Shown piece after piece: positions 7,139 through 15,471 of a DNA stretch of 64,000 bases. The DNA comes from Selenomonas sp963528755 (GTDB lineage: Bacteria > Bacillota > Negativicutes > Selenomonadales > Selenomonadaceae). Every line of letters begins with the position of its first letter. The first letter of the stretch is position 1. Position numbers and translations under genes: made by a program. The notes beneath the pieces are model-generated. The model was not told where the DNA came from, made no database searches, and saw only the letters and a list, made by a program, of their open reading frames with translations. The stretch spans positions 1-64,000 of the forward strand of contig NZ_CAURXA010000002.1 in the NCBI RefSeq assembly GCF_963528755.1. Reading direction: 5' to 3'.

Positions 7139-8617
7139 TTGACAAACAACATGGCGATCGTCATCGCATTCATCGTCTACCTCGGCCTCATGATGCTCAT
7201 CGGCATCTACTACTATCGGCGCACGCGTTCCATGGCGGACTACATCCTCGGCAACCGCAAGCTCGGTGCGTGGGTCACCTCCTTGAGCGCCGAGGCCTCC
7301 GACATGAGCGGCTGGATGCTCATGGGGCTGCCGGGCTTTGCCTACATCGCGGGACTCAATGCGGGCTGGATCGCCTTGGGGCTTGCGCTCGGCACCTATG
7401 CGAACTGGAAGTTCGTTGCTGCACGTCTTAGAAAATATACGGAGCTTGCCAACAATTCGCTGACGCTGCCCGATTTTCTGCAGAATCGCTATGAGGACAA
7501 ATCAAACCTTCTGCGCATCATTCCCGCCGTCTTCATCTTGCTCTTCTTCATCATCTACACATCGTCGGGCTTCGTCGCAGGCGGCAAGCTCTTCGAGACG
7601 ATCTTCGCGCTTCCCTACACAGAAGCGCTATTTCTCGGCGCTTTCGTCGTCGTCTTCTACACGCTCGCGGGCGGCTTCCTCGCCGTCTGCTGGACAGACT
7701 TCATTCAAGGCGTCATGATGTTCTTCGCCATCCTGCTCGTGCCCGCTGCCGCCTCCTATCTGCTCGGCGGTCCATCTGTGACGCTCGCCGCCATCTACAC
7801 GATGGAGCCGTCGTTTTTCAATCCTTTCCAGAAACCCGACGGCTCGACGCTCGGTTTCATCGAGTTCATCTCGCTCATGGGCTGGGGACTCGGCTACTTC
7901 GGTCAACCGCACATCCTCGTGCGCTTCATGGCGATCCGCTCATCCGCTGAGCTTGAACGCGCCATGCACATCGCCATGACGTGGGTCGCTATCTCGCTTG
8001 CTGCCGCCGTCCTCGTCGGCATGGTCGGACGCGCCTACCTTACCGAGCCGCTCTTCGGCACAGCAACGGAGACGGTCTTTCTCGTGATGACGGATTCGAT
8101 CTTCAACCCCTTCGTCGCCGGACTCATCCTCTCCGCCGTCCTCGCCGCCATCATGAGCACAGCATCGGCGCAACTCCTCGTCGCAGCTTCAGCCTTCGCG
8201 CAGGATTTCTACCGCTCGCTGCTTCATAAGAACGCGAGCCAAAGCGAACTCGTCTGGGTCAGTCGCCTCTCCGTCCTCGCGATTGCCGCCCTCTCTCTGA
8301 CGCTTGCCATGAACCCCGAGAGCCTCATCCTCGACATGGTCGCCTACGCCTGGGCAGGCTTCGGCGCCGCCTTCGGCCCCGCATTGCTCGCCTCGCTCTT
8401 CTGGCGCCGCGCCACGAGAAACGGCATCCTCGCGGGCATCATCACGGGCGGCATCACCGTCCTCGTATGGAAGCAGTTCGCCCTCTTCGGCCTCTACGAG
8501 ATCATCCCGGGCTTCGTCCTTGCCCTCTGCGCCATCTATGTCGTGAGCCTCTTGGATAAAGAGCCTGCAAAGAGCATCACGGACACGTTCGACGCCGTGG
8601 GAAAGAGCGAGATATAG
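7139..8617 (+). CDS. putP: Sodium/proline symporter (PutP-type, SSS family)
   Basis: 492 aa, about 13 hydrophobic membrane segments, solute:sodium symporter family. The N-terminal region with the SAEASDMSGWMLMGLPG block matches the PutP substrate/Na+ site, so proline uptake is the likely role. The TTG start at 7139 follows AGGGGG by 7 nt; an ATG four codons later is an alternative. It stands alone between its own promoter and a strong terminator. Proline specificity is inferred from family resemblance. Confidence 0.9.
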   Translation: MTNNMAIVIAFIVYLGLMMLIGIYYYRRTRSMADYILGNRKLGAWVTSLSAEASDMSGWMLMGLPGFAYIAGLNAGWIALGLALGTYANWKFVAARLRKYTELANNSLTLPDFLQNRYEDKSNLLRIIPAVFILLFFIIYTSSGFVAGGKLFETIFALPYTEALFLGAFVVVFYTLAGGFLAVCWTDFIQGVMMFFAILLVPAAASYLLGGPSVTLAAIYTMEPSFFNPFQKPDGSTLGFIEFISLMGWGLGYFGQPHILVRFMAIRSSAELERAMHIAMTWVAISLAAAVLVGMVGRAYLTEPLFGTATETVFLVMTDSIFNPFVAGLILSAVLAAIMSTASAQLLVAASAFAQDFYRSLLHKNASQSELVWVSRLSVLAIAALSLTLAMNPESLILDMVAYAWAGFGAAFGPALLASLFWRRATRNGILAGIITGGITVLVWKQFALFGLYEIIPGFVLALCAIYVVSLLDKEPAKSITDTFDAVGKSEI

Positions 8618-8636
8618 ATATAGTTCCGAAACGAGA

Positions 8637-8689
8637 AAAAGAACGGTCGCCGGAAGCACCTCAGGAGCTTCTGATGACCGTTCTTTTTT
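8637..8689 (+). terminator. Terminator after putP, likely bidirectional
   Basis: AAAAGAACGGTC and GACCGTTCTTTTTT arms enclose a further partial stem (AAGC/GCTT). T runs exist on both strands, so it can also serve the convergent gene ending at 8696. Confidence 0.88.
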
Positions 8690-8695
8690 CATGTT

Positions 8696-9703
8696 TCAAT
8701 GTTTCGCCGCATAGCGAGCCATGGCGATGCGGACGGCTGCGCGGGCAGCGGGCGATGCAGTCGGGGCAGCGGTGCCGGCAATCTTGCCCTTGTCTTTTCC
8801 ATCAGCATCATCGGTGTCGGCATCTTCCTTCTGCTTCTTTTCAGGCGGCAGAGGCAGAAGACCTTCTTTCATTTTCGCGATTTCCTCGAGCTTTTTCTGC
8901 TCTTCCTTCATCTTCTCGGTGGCCTCATCCGAGTCTTCCTGACGACCGCATTCGGCAAGCTTCAGAAGCGTCCACTCCAGATCTTCCGCCAAAGCCTGTG
9001 TGTCCTCAAGCCATATATTGAGTTTTGAAAAACTCGCATCGAGTTCATCAAAGTCTCTCTGTTCTCTGCCCCGCAGCCCTAGAGGATCCTCTATACGCCG
9101 GCCTGCCATCCGCGCCTCCTCTCTTTTGTTTATCTTCTCAATCATCTTTTCCACTTCTTCGTGGCTGGCTTCAAACCAATTGAAATCCTCGTCCTCATCC
9201 TTCGGCAAAGGCGCACACAGGCGGTCTTCCTCGACTTCTGCACGCGCTTCAGTCACCTTCTTCTCCAACTTTGTTTTAAGGTCATAAATCATGGAGATCT
9301 TGTCGTCGTACGAGGTCGCGACGATGTGTGACAGGAGCTTTTCCTTCTCCTCCTTGAGCACCTTTCTTTCATCGTCGGTCAAGGTATCATCCTTGAGCAG
9401 TTCCTTGATGGCAACGACGCGCTCCTTCTCCGCCTTGACGACATCCCGCGTGTCCTCCACACTTTCGATCCTGCCGCGTGCCGACATGTCGTCCCGCTCC
9501 TCGGCGTCGCGCAGAATCTCCTTCGCGTCCTTTTCCCCAAGCTGCAGAAGCCGCGCCTTCCTGCTGATCCATACCTCCGCTGCACTGCCGAGATGCGTCT
9601 TCTCCTTCTCCTTGCCCTTCAATGCCATGGCAGAGGAGGGCTCAGATACAAAAGAAGCGCTCGCCTCGCGCCCGCGCACGACAGTTCCGATTCTCATGCT
9701 CAT
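8696..9703 (-). CDS. Hypothetical coiled-coil protein
   Basis: 335 aa and not recognised. It is highly charged and almost entirely helical, with heptad-like Lys/Glu/Leu stretches through roughly 85-180 and 225-290, a Pro/Lys/Asp-rich linker, and an Ala-rich C-terminus. There are no signal peptide, membrane segment or catalytic motif. The N-terminus (MSMRIGTVV...) is extended. GAGG precedes either ATG 9703 or ATG 9697; I kept the first. A sigma-28-like sequence lies about 55 bp upstream, so a motility-linked role is possible but unproven. It stands alone between two terminators. Confidence 0.7.
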   Translation of the reverse strand: MSMRIGTVVRGREASASFVSEPSSAMALKGKEKEKTHLGSAAEVWISRKARLLQLGEKDAKEILRDAEERDDMSARGRIESVEDTRDVVKAEKERVVAIKELLKDDTLTDDERKVLKEEKEKLLSHIVATSYDDKISMIYDLKTKLEKKVTEARAEVEEDRLCAPLPKDEDEDFNWFEASHEEVEKMIEKINKREEARMAGRRIEDPLGLRGREQRDFDELDASFSKLNIWLEDTQALAEDLEWTLLKLAECGRQEDSDEATEKMKEEQKKLEEIAKMKEGLLPLPPEKKQKEDADTDDADGKDKGKIAGTAAPTASPAARAAVRIAMARYAAKH

Positions 9704-9756
9704 TTCCTCATCCCTTCCCTATGCTGAGAGGTAATCTTCCGCTGTTCTTCTTTATT

Positions 9757-9783
9757 TCATCGAATTTTTTTTGTTGTCTCTTA
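9757..9783 (-). promoter_or_regulatory. Possible sigma-28-like promoter of the coiled-coil gene
   Basis: On the minus strand TAAG, 15 bp (A-rich), TTCGATGA. The CGAT core and spacing fit the motility consensus, but three bases of the -10 and one of the -35 differ. Confidence 0.35.
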
Positions 9784-9857
9784 AACTGCAAGCATGATAC
9801 GATGAAGATCGTCCAATGCGGCTCTCACTACAGAGATAAATGACCGTCTTACAGCAA

Positions 9858-9903
9858 ACAAAAGGGGCTGTCGCACTTAGATCATGTGCGGCAGCCCCTT
9901 TTC
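9858..9903 (-). terminator. Terminator after the GerMN lipoprotein gene
   Basis: AAAAGGGGCTGYCGCAC inverted repeat with a 9-base loop and T runs in both orientations, 46 bp downstream of the gene ending at 9949. Confidence 0.85.
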
Positions 9904-9948
9904 CATAGAGAAATATCGCTCCTCATCCCGAAATCATCGGGATTATTC

Positions 9949-10530
9949 TCACAGAAGGTCTGTCATGCGCTTGAGCGGCTTCGATGTGTCGAGATGACCG
10001 GCCAGAGAGTCGACTTTCTTTCCTTCGAGAAGGATCTGCACGGACTTCACCTCGGGGAACTCGGTCAAGGTGTTGACGATGGAGCCGACGAGCATTTCTT
10101 CGCCCGTCGAGCCTCCTGCAAAGTTCTTAACGAGGTCTTCGTTAAAATCGACGGTCGCAATTCCGTCCTTGACTGCGACGCTTTTGAGTTTCGCCTTCTT
10201 GGGGATGATCGTGACGACGCCCTTCGCCTTCGTGCCCGAGAGCAGGGATTCCATCGCTACCTTGTACTTGCCGTCCTGCGTCGTCTCGACCGTGCGCGTC
10301 TCAGCTACGAGTTTCATGCCGTTGTCGTCGGGATAGTAGACCTTGATGCCAATCTTTTCCGCCTGCTTGGCCGCACCGTTCTTCGTCCCCGCGTCCTTCT
10401 TGTCCGTCGCCGCTGGCTTGTCTGCCGCCGACGTGTCCGCGCCCTTGGATTTATCGTCTGCCCCGCAGCCCACAGCAAGGAGAAGCATCAGAAGCATGAA
10501 GAGCGCGAGCATGGATTTCATGATTTTCAT
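9949..10530 (-). CDS. GerMN-domain lipoprotein
   Basis: 193 aa. A type II signal peptide ends in the lipobox AVGC with lipid-attachment C22, followed by a Lys/Ala/Asp-rich linker (25-58). Residues 60-190 form one GerMN (sporulation/germination) domain with the VDFNEDL block. GerM-type proteins are envelope-anchored and act with amidases in cell-wall remodelling. The upstream neighbour is an N-acetylmuramoyl-L-alanine amidase only 25 bp away, so the two are co-transcribed. Confidence 0.86.
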   Translation of the reverse strand: MKIMKSMLALFMLLMLLLAVGCGADDKSKGADTSAADKPAATDKKDAGTKNGAAKQAEKIGIKVYYPDDNGMKLVAETRTVETTQDGKYKVAMESLLSGTKAKGVVTIIPKKAKLKSVAVKDGIATVDFNEDLVKNFAGGSTGEEMLVGSIVNTLTEFPEVKSVQILLEGKKVDSLAGHLDTSKPLKRMTDLL

Positions 10531-10555
10531 TCTAAAAAACCGCCTTTCTTTTCAC

Positions 10556-11620
10556 TTATTCGCCCACAAAGAAGCGGCTCAGCCCCTTCGCTATGGCAAA
10601 TGCCATCTTATTTTGAAAATCCTCCGAGGTCAGCAAGGCTTCTTCACGTTCGTTCGAGATGAAAGCAAGCTCGACAAGAGAGGCAGGTATGCTCGAATGC
10701 TTGAGCACGTAGAGGTTTGCCTCCTTCGCACCGCGATCCTGCAGGCCACCTGCTGTAAGAAGCTCTTCCTGCAGGATCGCGGCGAGTCTGCCGCCCTCGA
10801 TCGAGCCATAATACGAATACGTTTCCGTACCGTTCGCCATCGGGTTGGAAAAAGCGTTGCAGTGGATGCTCAAGAACAGATCCGCTCCCGGCGTGCGCTC
10901 GGCGACGTCGACACGTGCCTGCAATTCCTGTCCATCCGAAGCATTTGGGCCGTAGACGTCGCGATCCGTCGTGCGCGTCATCACGACGTGCGCACCTGCA
11001 CCTTCCAAGAGCCGCTGCACCTTCTGCGCTACCTGGAGAGTCACATCCTTTTCACGCACGCCGTTTGGGCCGACCGCACCCGAATCGCTGCCACCGTGCC
11101 CGGGATCGAGCACGATCGTATGCCCAGCGACGCCTTCGATGCCATCGGGTGCGACGAATGCCGGCACAGGAAGAGCGACGGGCGTCATCACGTCGATGAC
11201 GAGGCGATCCGGCTTCTTCGCGCTGCGATCGGCAGGCAGCGTGTAGACGGCGTAATTCTGCTCTTCCACCTCCGAGGCGAAGGAAACCATGATCTCCACG
11301 CCGCGCCGCCCCTCCTCGCGCAGCGTCATGAAGCGTCCGAGTGCGCCGTCGAGCGTCGCGTCCGTGCGCATGGCGCCGAGTTTCGCATCCTGCACGGCCA
11401 CGATCAGATGCTTGGGCTTCGCCGGATCTTTCTGAACCATATAGGAAGCATCCGCACGATTCATGCCAATCTCGATGCGCAGCACGCTGCGTCCATCCTC
11501 CTCAACCACCTGATACTGGAGGTCATTGAGCTCAAGTGCCCTCGCGGCGAAAGCCTCGGGGGCAAAGAGCATGAGCGCCATCAGAAAAAGGCTGACGGAT
11601 AAAAAAAATCGTTTGAACAA
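10556..11620 (-). CDS. N-acetylmuramoyl-L-alanine amidase with AMIN domain
   Basis: 354 aa. It cleaves the amide bond between MurNAc and L-Ala in peptidoglycan. A signal peptide (1-25, ending AFA) is followed by an AMIN wall-targeting domain (about 30-150) and a zinc Amidase_3 domain from about 175, with LDPGHGGSDSG, the LSIHCN block and ASLVELAFISN carrying zinc and catalytic residues. The TTG start at 11620 follows AGGAG by 8 nt and gives a clean signal peptide; the in-frame ATG at 11647 has no ribosome-binding site. It shares an operon with the GerMN lipoprotein. Confidence 0.92.
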   Translation of the reverse strand: MFKRFFLSVSLFLMALMLFAPEAFAARALELNDLQYQVVEEDGRSVLRIEIGMNRADASYMVQKDPAKPKHLIVAVQDAKLGAMRTDATLDGALGRFMTLREEGRRGVEIMVSFASEVEEQNYAVYTLPADRSAKKPDRLVIDVMTPVALPVPAFVAPDGIEGVAGHTIVLDPGHGGSDSGAVGPNGVREKDVTLQVAQKVQRLLEGAGAHVVMTRTTDRDVYGPNASDGQELQARVDVAERTPGADLFLSIHCNAFSNPMANGTETYSYYGSIEGGRLAAILQEELLTAGGLQDRGAKEANLYVLKHSSIPASLVELAFISNEREEALLTSEDFQNKMAFAIAKGLSRFFVGE

Positions 11621-11681
11621 AAAAACCACTCCTATCGTCAATCTCATAAGAGCGTCAAGCTCCGAATTTCCATCTCACTTC

Positions 11682-11894
11682 TCATTCTCCCTTGAGGCTC
11701 CTTAAGAGATCCGCCGCTTCTTCACGCGCTTCTCTCGTACGCTCTTCGTCAAAGGAAATCTCCCAGCGGATGTAATCGCCCTCCGAAAGCCCCGCGGGCA
11801 GTTCGTCCGCAGGAAATACAACTTTCTTCTCTTCCTCTCCCACGAGGAGAACCGCCTTTTCTTCCTCGAAGCGATCGATGACGGCAAACGCCAT
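11682..11894 (-). CDS. DUF3006-family small protein
   Basis: 70 aa, acidic. The N-terminal beta-rich part (AFAVIDRFEEEKAVLL) and the FPADELPAGLSEGDYI block match DUF3006. Function unknown. Its ATG abuts the TAA of the upstream metallo-beta-lactamase lipoprotein (TAAATG), so it is translationally linked to it. This pairing of DUF3006 with ComEC-like hydrolases is common. Confidence 0.85.
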   Translation of the reverse strand: MAFAVIDRFEEEKAVLLVGEEEKKVVFPADELPAGLSEGDYIRWEISFDEERTREAREEAADLLRSLKGE

Positions 11895-12794
11895 TTACTT
11901 TTCCTCCTTCACGCTGTAGGCCTTGCCGTCCGAGGTTATGGCGATCGTGCCGCCTTGATCGGTGCGATAGACCTTGATGTTGAACTTCTTGTATCTTTCG
12001 AGGACTTCCTTGTGCGGATGCCCGTAGTCGTTGCCCGCACCGCAGGAGATCGCGACGACCTCGGGAGCCGTCGCCTTCAAAAACGCCACCGTCGACGAAG
12101 TCTTGCTGCCGTGGTGCGGCGCCTTGAGAACGAGGCTCTTGAGATCGGCCGCGCTGTGACGCGAAAGCGTCGAGTTCTCCGTCTCCTTTTCTGCATCGCC
12201 CGTGAAGAGCATCGTGAAGTCGCCGTATTCGAGCCTGCCGACAATCGAGTTGATGTTGAGATTCGGCTTGCCGTTCTTCTTGCCACCCTCCTTCACCATT
12301 TGCGCCGTCGGACTCAGAACGTGAAACGAAACGCCGCCGCCAAAGTCGAGCACATCGCCGTCGACGAGAGCCTTGTAGGGAATGTTCTTCGACTTGATGG
12401 TCTTCAGGTAGTCGCGGTAGAACTTCGCCGTCGTCGGCTCGCCGTTGTCATAGACCGCCTTGACCTCACAGTTCTTGAAGAGGACGGAGGCGCCGCCCAG
12501 ATGGTCGGCATGGGGGTGCGTGATGATGAGCTTGTCGACCGTCTTGACATTTTCCTTCTTGAGCGCCGCTTCAAGCTTCGGATGCTCGTCGAGGTCGCCC
12601 GTGTCGATGAATATGGTCTGATCGGCCGTTCGTATGAGGATGGCGTCGCCCTGCCCGATGTCGAGCACTTTGACGTTTAGAGCGTCGACCTTTGCCTGCG
12701 CCGCTTCCTGCGCCGCGTTCGGTGCTCCCATGCAGCCTGTCAGCAATGTGCAGGCAAAAACGAGTGCGGCGAGCATGCCCAGCATTTTCTTCAT
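11895..12794 (-). CDS. ComEC/Rec2-like metallo-beta-lactamase lipoprotein
   Basis: 299 aa. The lipobox LTGC (C21) follows a signal peptide. The catalytic part resembles the C-terminal nuclease-like domain of ComEC: LDIGQGDAILI (44-54), FIDTG, the metal motif HPHADH (93-98), LFTGDAE and KAPHHGSK. A secreted metal-dependent hydrolase, possibly a nuclease, is likely; the substrate is unproven. The ATG at 12794 follows AGGAG by 7 nt, so the upstream in-frame start at 12827 is rejected. The DUF3006 gene follows immediately. Confidence 0.88.
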   Translation of the reverse strand: MKKMLGMLAALVFACTLLTGCMGAPNAAQEAAQAKVDALNVKVLDIGQGDAILIRTADQTIFIDTGDLDEHPKLEAALKKENVKTVDKLIITHPHADHLGGASVLFKNCEVKAVYDNGEPTTAKFYRDYLKTIKSKNIPYKALVDGDVLDFGGGVSFHVLSPTAQMVKEGGKKNGKPNLNINSIVGRLEYGDFTMLFTGDAEKETENSTLSRHSAADLKSLVLKAPHHGSKTSSTVAFLKATAPEVVAISCGAGNDYGHPHKEVLERYKKFNIKVYRTDQGGTIAITSDGKAYSVKEEK

Positions 12795-12830
12795 AAGGAT
12801 TCTCCTATCGTTCGTCTGAGCTGTCACATC

Positions 12831-13622
12831 TCAATCGTCTTGCAAGATACAGTGTTCGATTCCCCACGCCGCACCGTCTTCCAGCACCGTAGGCACGACG
12901 GTCTCAGCATGAGGCAACAACCTCTCGTTGGCGTTCCCCATGACGAGGGCGTGCGCGACGGTCTGCATCATCTCGATGTCGTTCTCGCCGTCGCCGAAAG
13001 CGTAGCTTTCTTCCACGGGAACGCCGATATGCTCGAGCGCATGAAGGATGCCCGTGCCCTTCGATTCGTGCGCGGAATACAGCTCGAAGTTCCTGCCGTG
13101 CGCCGCATCGACGAGACCCGTGACGCCCGGAAGCTGCAGAAAGGCTGCAAAGGACGTGCGCTCTGCGGCATAAAACTCCATCTTGTAGGTCACAACATCG
13201 CGCCAGGAAAAATCGCGGCGAAAGAAGTCAAGCGGAACATCGAAGCTCTTGAAGAAGGCTTCCAACCCCTTGCATTCCGCACCCATGTAGGTAAAGTCCA
13301 CGCTCTCCTGGCAGAAGTCCAGGCCCTTCTCCTGCGCCAGGCGCACGATGCGGCAGACGAGCGGCGGCGGCAGAGGCTTCTGAAAAATGAGTTCACCGCC
13401 GACCATGACGACGGCGCCGTTCATGAGCACGAAACCGTCGAAGCCGAAGTCGAGCAACCCTTGCTCAATGAAGCTGTACGGACGCCCTGTGGCAACGAAG
13501 GCATAGTGCCCTGCTTCTTGCAGACGACGAATCGCCGTGCGCACCGCCTCGGTGGGCAGCGGCCTCTTGTGCATGACATCGATGATCGTGCCATCGAGGT
13601 CGAAGAAAACCGCCTTTCTCAT
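12831..13622 (-). CDS. Cof-type HAD hydrolase
   Basis: 263 aa, haloacid-dehalogenase superfamily, IIB cap type. Motif I DLDGT with nucleophile D8 and acid/base D10, motif II in VATGRPY, and motif IV GDGENDIEM near residue 214 are intact. The probable activity is sugar- or coenzyme-phosphate dephosphorylation; substrate unknown. Its ATG overlaps the stop of the small membrane protein upstream (ATGA), indicating coupled translation. Confidence 0.9.
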   Translation of the reverse strand: MRKAVFFDLDGTIIDVMHKRPLPTEAVRTAIRRLQEAGHYAFVATGRPYSFIEQGLLDFGFDGFVLMNGAVVMVGGELIFQKPLPPPLVCRIVRLAQEKGLDFCQESVDFTYMGAECKGLEAFFKSFDVPLDFFRRDFSWRDVVTYKMEFYAAERTSFAAFLQLPGVTGLVDAAHGRNFELYSAHESKGTGILHALEHIGVPVEESYAFGDGENDIEMMQTVAHALVMGNANERLLPHAETVVPTVLEDGAAWGIEHCILQDD

Positions 13623-13825
13623 TTCTCTTCGCCGACCTCGTTCTTCTTCTCATGCGGCAGATCGAAGACGACGCGCATGATGAGGAACACGGTCCACAGC
13701 GCCATCGAAACGAGATAGGCGATGTCGATGGTCTGCAAATTGTCATAGTCAAGCGTGGCCATGAGCCAAACGGCCACGACGAGGATGAACCAATCGAGCT
13801 TGCGTATTCTTTTCAGTTTTTCCAT
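13619..13825 (-). CDS. Small membrane protein, unknown function
   Basis: 68 aa. A basic N-terminus (MEKLKRIRKL) is followed by two hydrophobic segments (about 12-28 and 37-55) and a charged tail, so it is a likely two-helix inner-membrane protein. The ATG at 13825 follows AAAGGTG; a longer frame begins at 13879. The stop overlaps the HAD hydrolase start. Not recognised. Confidence 0.75.
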   Translation of the reverse strand: MEKLKRIRKLDWFILVVAVWLMATLDYDNLQTIDIAYLVSMALWTVFLIMRVVFDLPHEKKNEVGEEK

Positions 13826-13940
13826 GCATTTCACCTTTCCCCTTGCTTTTCCTGCACGCTTTTGCATCGGAAAGCTCACGCGAACCCACCGTCAAGAGGC
13901 GCTCGCCGTCCGATTTCCGAGCGCCCTCCCCCTGTATGCG

Positions 13941-13982
13941 AAAAAGCCGCTCCCATGCCAAGCGCCTTGGCTGAAAGCGGCT
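13941..13982 (-). terminator. Terminator after sigH
   Basis: On the minus strand GCAGCCGCTTTC pairs with GGGAGCGGC across an inner CCAAG/CTTGG stem and ends in TTTTT, 8 bp past the sigH stop. Confidence 0.82.
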
Positions 13983-13989
13983 GCCCTCT

Positions 13990-14766
13990 CTATTTCCGCT
14001 GCATCTGGGCGTCAAGGGCATCGTGCATACGATGATTGATCGTGCTCAAACCTCGGTAGACCGTCGTGATGTCAACCTCGTCCCCGCGGTTTTCCATATA
14101 GCGCTCCAACTTGCGCTTCACGCGCTGCAGCGCATTGTCGATGGACTTGACATGGCGGTCAAGGTCGACGGCGATTTCCTGATACGACTTGCCGTCGAGG
14201 TAGCTCATGAGCACGCGCCATTCGAGATCGCTCAGAATCTCTTCCATCTTTTCCTCGATGTCGACGAACTCTTCTTGACTGATGACGAGCTCCTCGGGAT
14301 TTGAAACGCGTGCTCCTGGCAGAATATCGAGGAGCGTGCGGTCAGAATCCTCATCGTAAATCGGCTTGTTGAGCGATATGTATGAATTCAGCGGGATATG
14401 CTTCTGGCGCGTCGCCGTCTTGATCGCCGTGATGATCTGGCGTGTCACACAGAGCTCAGCAAACGCGCGAAAGGACGAAAGGCGGTCGTTGCGGAAATCA
14501 CGAATCGCTTTGTAAAGGCCGATCATGCCCTCCTGCACGATATCCTCACGGTCAGCACCGATGAGGAAGTAGGAGCGCGCCTTTGCGCGAACGAAGTTAC
14601 GATACTTGTTGATCAAGTAATCCAGAGCGATGTTGCTGCAATTTTCCTTGATCCGAGAAATGACTTCCTCATCCGTCAGGCCGTCAAATCCTTCAAACCG
14701 TGTATCATTGCTGCTGTCTCTCATTTCCGCTTCCATAGCATCGACCCCATTCGTGTTGTTTTCCAC
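13990..14766 (-). CDS. sigH: RNA polymerase sigma factor SigH
   Basis: 258 aa. Region 2 (LIGADREDIVQEGMIGLY and flanks) and region 4 helix-turn-helix (SYQEIAVDLDRHVKSIDNA) match Bacillus SigH (Spo0H) very closely, including the TRQIITAIKTATRQKH stretch. It therefore directs a stationary-phase or competence-type regulon. The C-terminus runs about 30 residues beyond Bacillus SigH. The start is uncertain: GTG 14766 is kept, while ATG 14736 has a GGGG upstream and is plausible. It is the last gene of the carD-to-sigH block but also has its own promoter. Confidence 0.93.
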   Translation of the reverse strand: MENNTNGVDAMEAEMRDSSNDTRFEGFDGLTDEEVISRIKENCSNIALDYLINKYRNFVRAKARSYFLIGADREDIVQEGMIGLYKAIRDFRNDRLSSFRAFAELCVTRQIITAIKTATRQKHIPLNSYISLNKPIYDEDSDRTLLDILPGARVSNPEELVISQEEFVDIEEKMEEILSDLEWRVLMSYLDGKSYQEIAVDLDRHVKSIDNALQRVKRKLERYMENRGDEVDITTVYRGLSTINHRMHDALDAQMQRK

Positions 14767-14828
14767 TTCTGAAGAAAACGATGTCCCCAGAGGGGGGCCA
14801 ATTCTTCAGCCTCCCCTCGACTGCTTTG

Positions 14829-14858
14829 ATTATACTCCACAGATGCCCGAAACGTCAA
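14829..14858 (-). promoter_or_regulatory. Sigma-A promoter of sigH
   Basis: On the minus strand -35 TTGACG (14853-14858), 18-bp spacer, -10 TATAAT (14829-14834), giving a leader of about 55 nt. Confidence 0.78.
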
Positions 14859-14936
14859 GCGCGGCGCGGCTTTTTCCGCCTTTGGCGCATTTTGCTGCGC
14901 ATATTTCTCATTTGTACGCACCTTTTCCCGTACATT

Positions 14937-15467
14937 TCAGCGTCTTCGCTTTCGCAGAGCGTCTAGCTTCGCCGCCGTGCAGCTGTCGATGCGCGAGCCG
15001 ACTTCGTTACGCGAAAGGGGAAGCGTCACTTCGCCCAAGTACTCGTCGGCAATTTTTTTCTTCGTCTTCTTCACGCGCCGCCAAAGCTCCGCCGATGAGA
15101 TGCGATAGGCGCCCGCACCGAGGATCGCCGACTGCTCGGCACCGTCGGAGGTCACGACGTGCACCTCGCGCGAGGTGCGCACGGATTCGTAGGCAAGGCG
15201 CTCGATGCAGCTGTCCGCCGTCACGCCTTCGCCCGTGTAGATGACCTCGAAGTGCGGCGCGACCTGTTCCTTGTGCTCCTCACCGCTTGCAAAGAGAGCG
15301 TCAAAGACAACGGTCATATCGTATTTTTCGTAAGCGCCGTACTCCATGAGCAGGTGAAGCAAGCGGTCACGCGCTTCTGCAAGGTCGCCCGCAAGGGAGG
15401 CCAGCTCGGGCAGCGCATGGATGACATTGTAGCCGTCGATGATGAAGTGTTCACGCTTCTTCGCCAT
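14937..15467 (-). CDS. YacP/Rae1-like NYN-domain ribonuclease
   Basis: 176 aa. A PIN-like NYN domain with FIIDGYNVIHA (9-19) and the conserved VVTSDGAEQ block. The Bacillus homologue YacP (Rae1) is a ribosome-associated endoribonuclease. The synteny mrnC-(thyX)-rlmB-yacP-sigH supports orthology. The ATG at 15467 overlaps the rlmB end region and follows AAGGGG; the longer frame from 15560 would run inside rlmB and is rejected. Confidence 0.88.
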   Translation of the reverse strand: MAKKREHFIIDGYNVIHALPELASLAGDLAEARDRLLHLLMEYGAYEKYDMTVVFDALFASGEEHKEQVAPHFEVIYTGEGVTADSCIERLAYESVRTSREVHVVTSDGAEQSAILGAGAYRISSAELWRRVKKTKKKIADEYLGEVTLPLSRNEVGSRIDSCTAAKLDALRKRRR

Positions 15468-15471
15468 CGCC

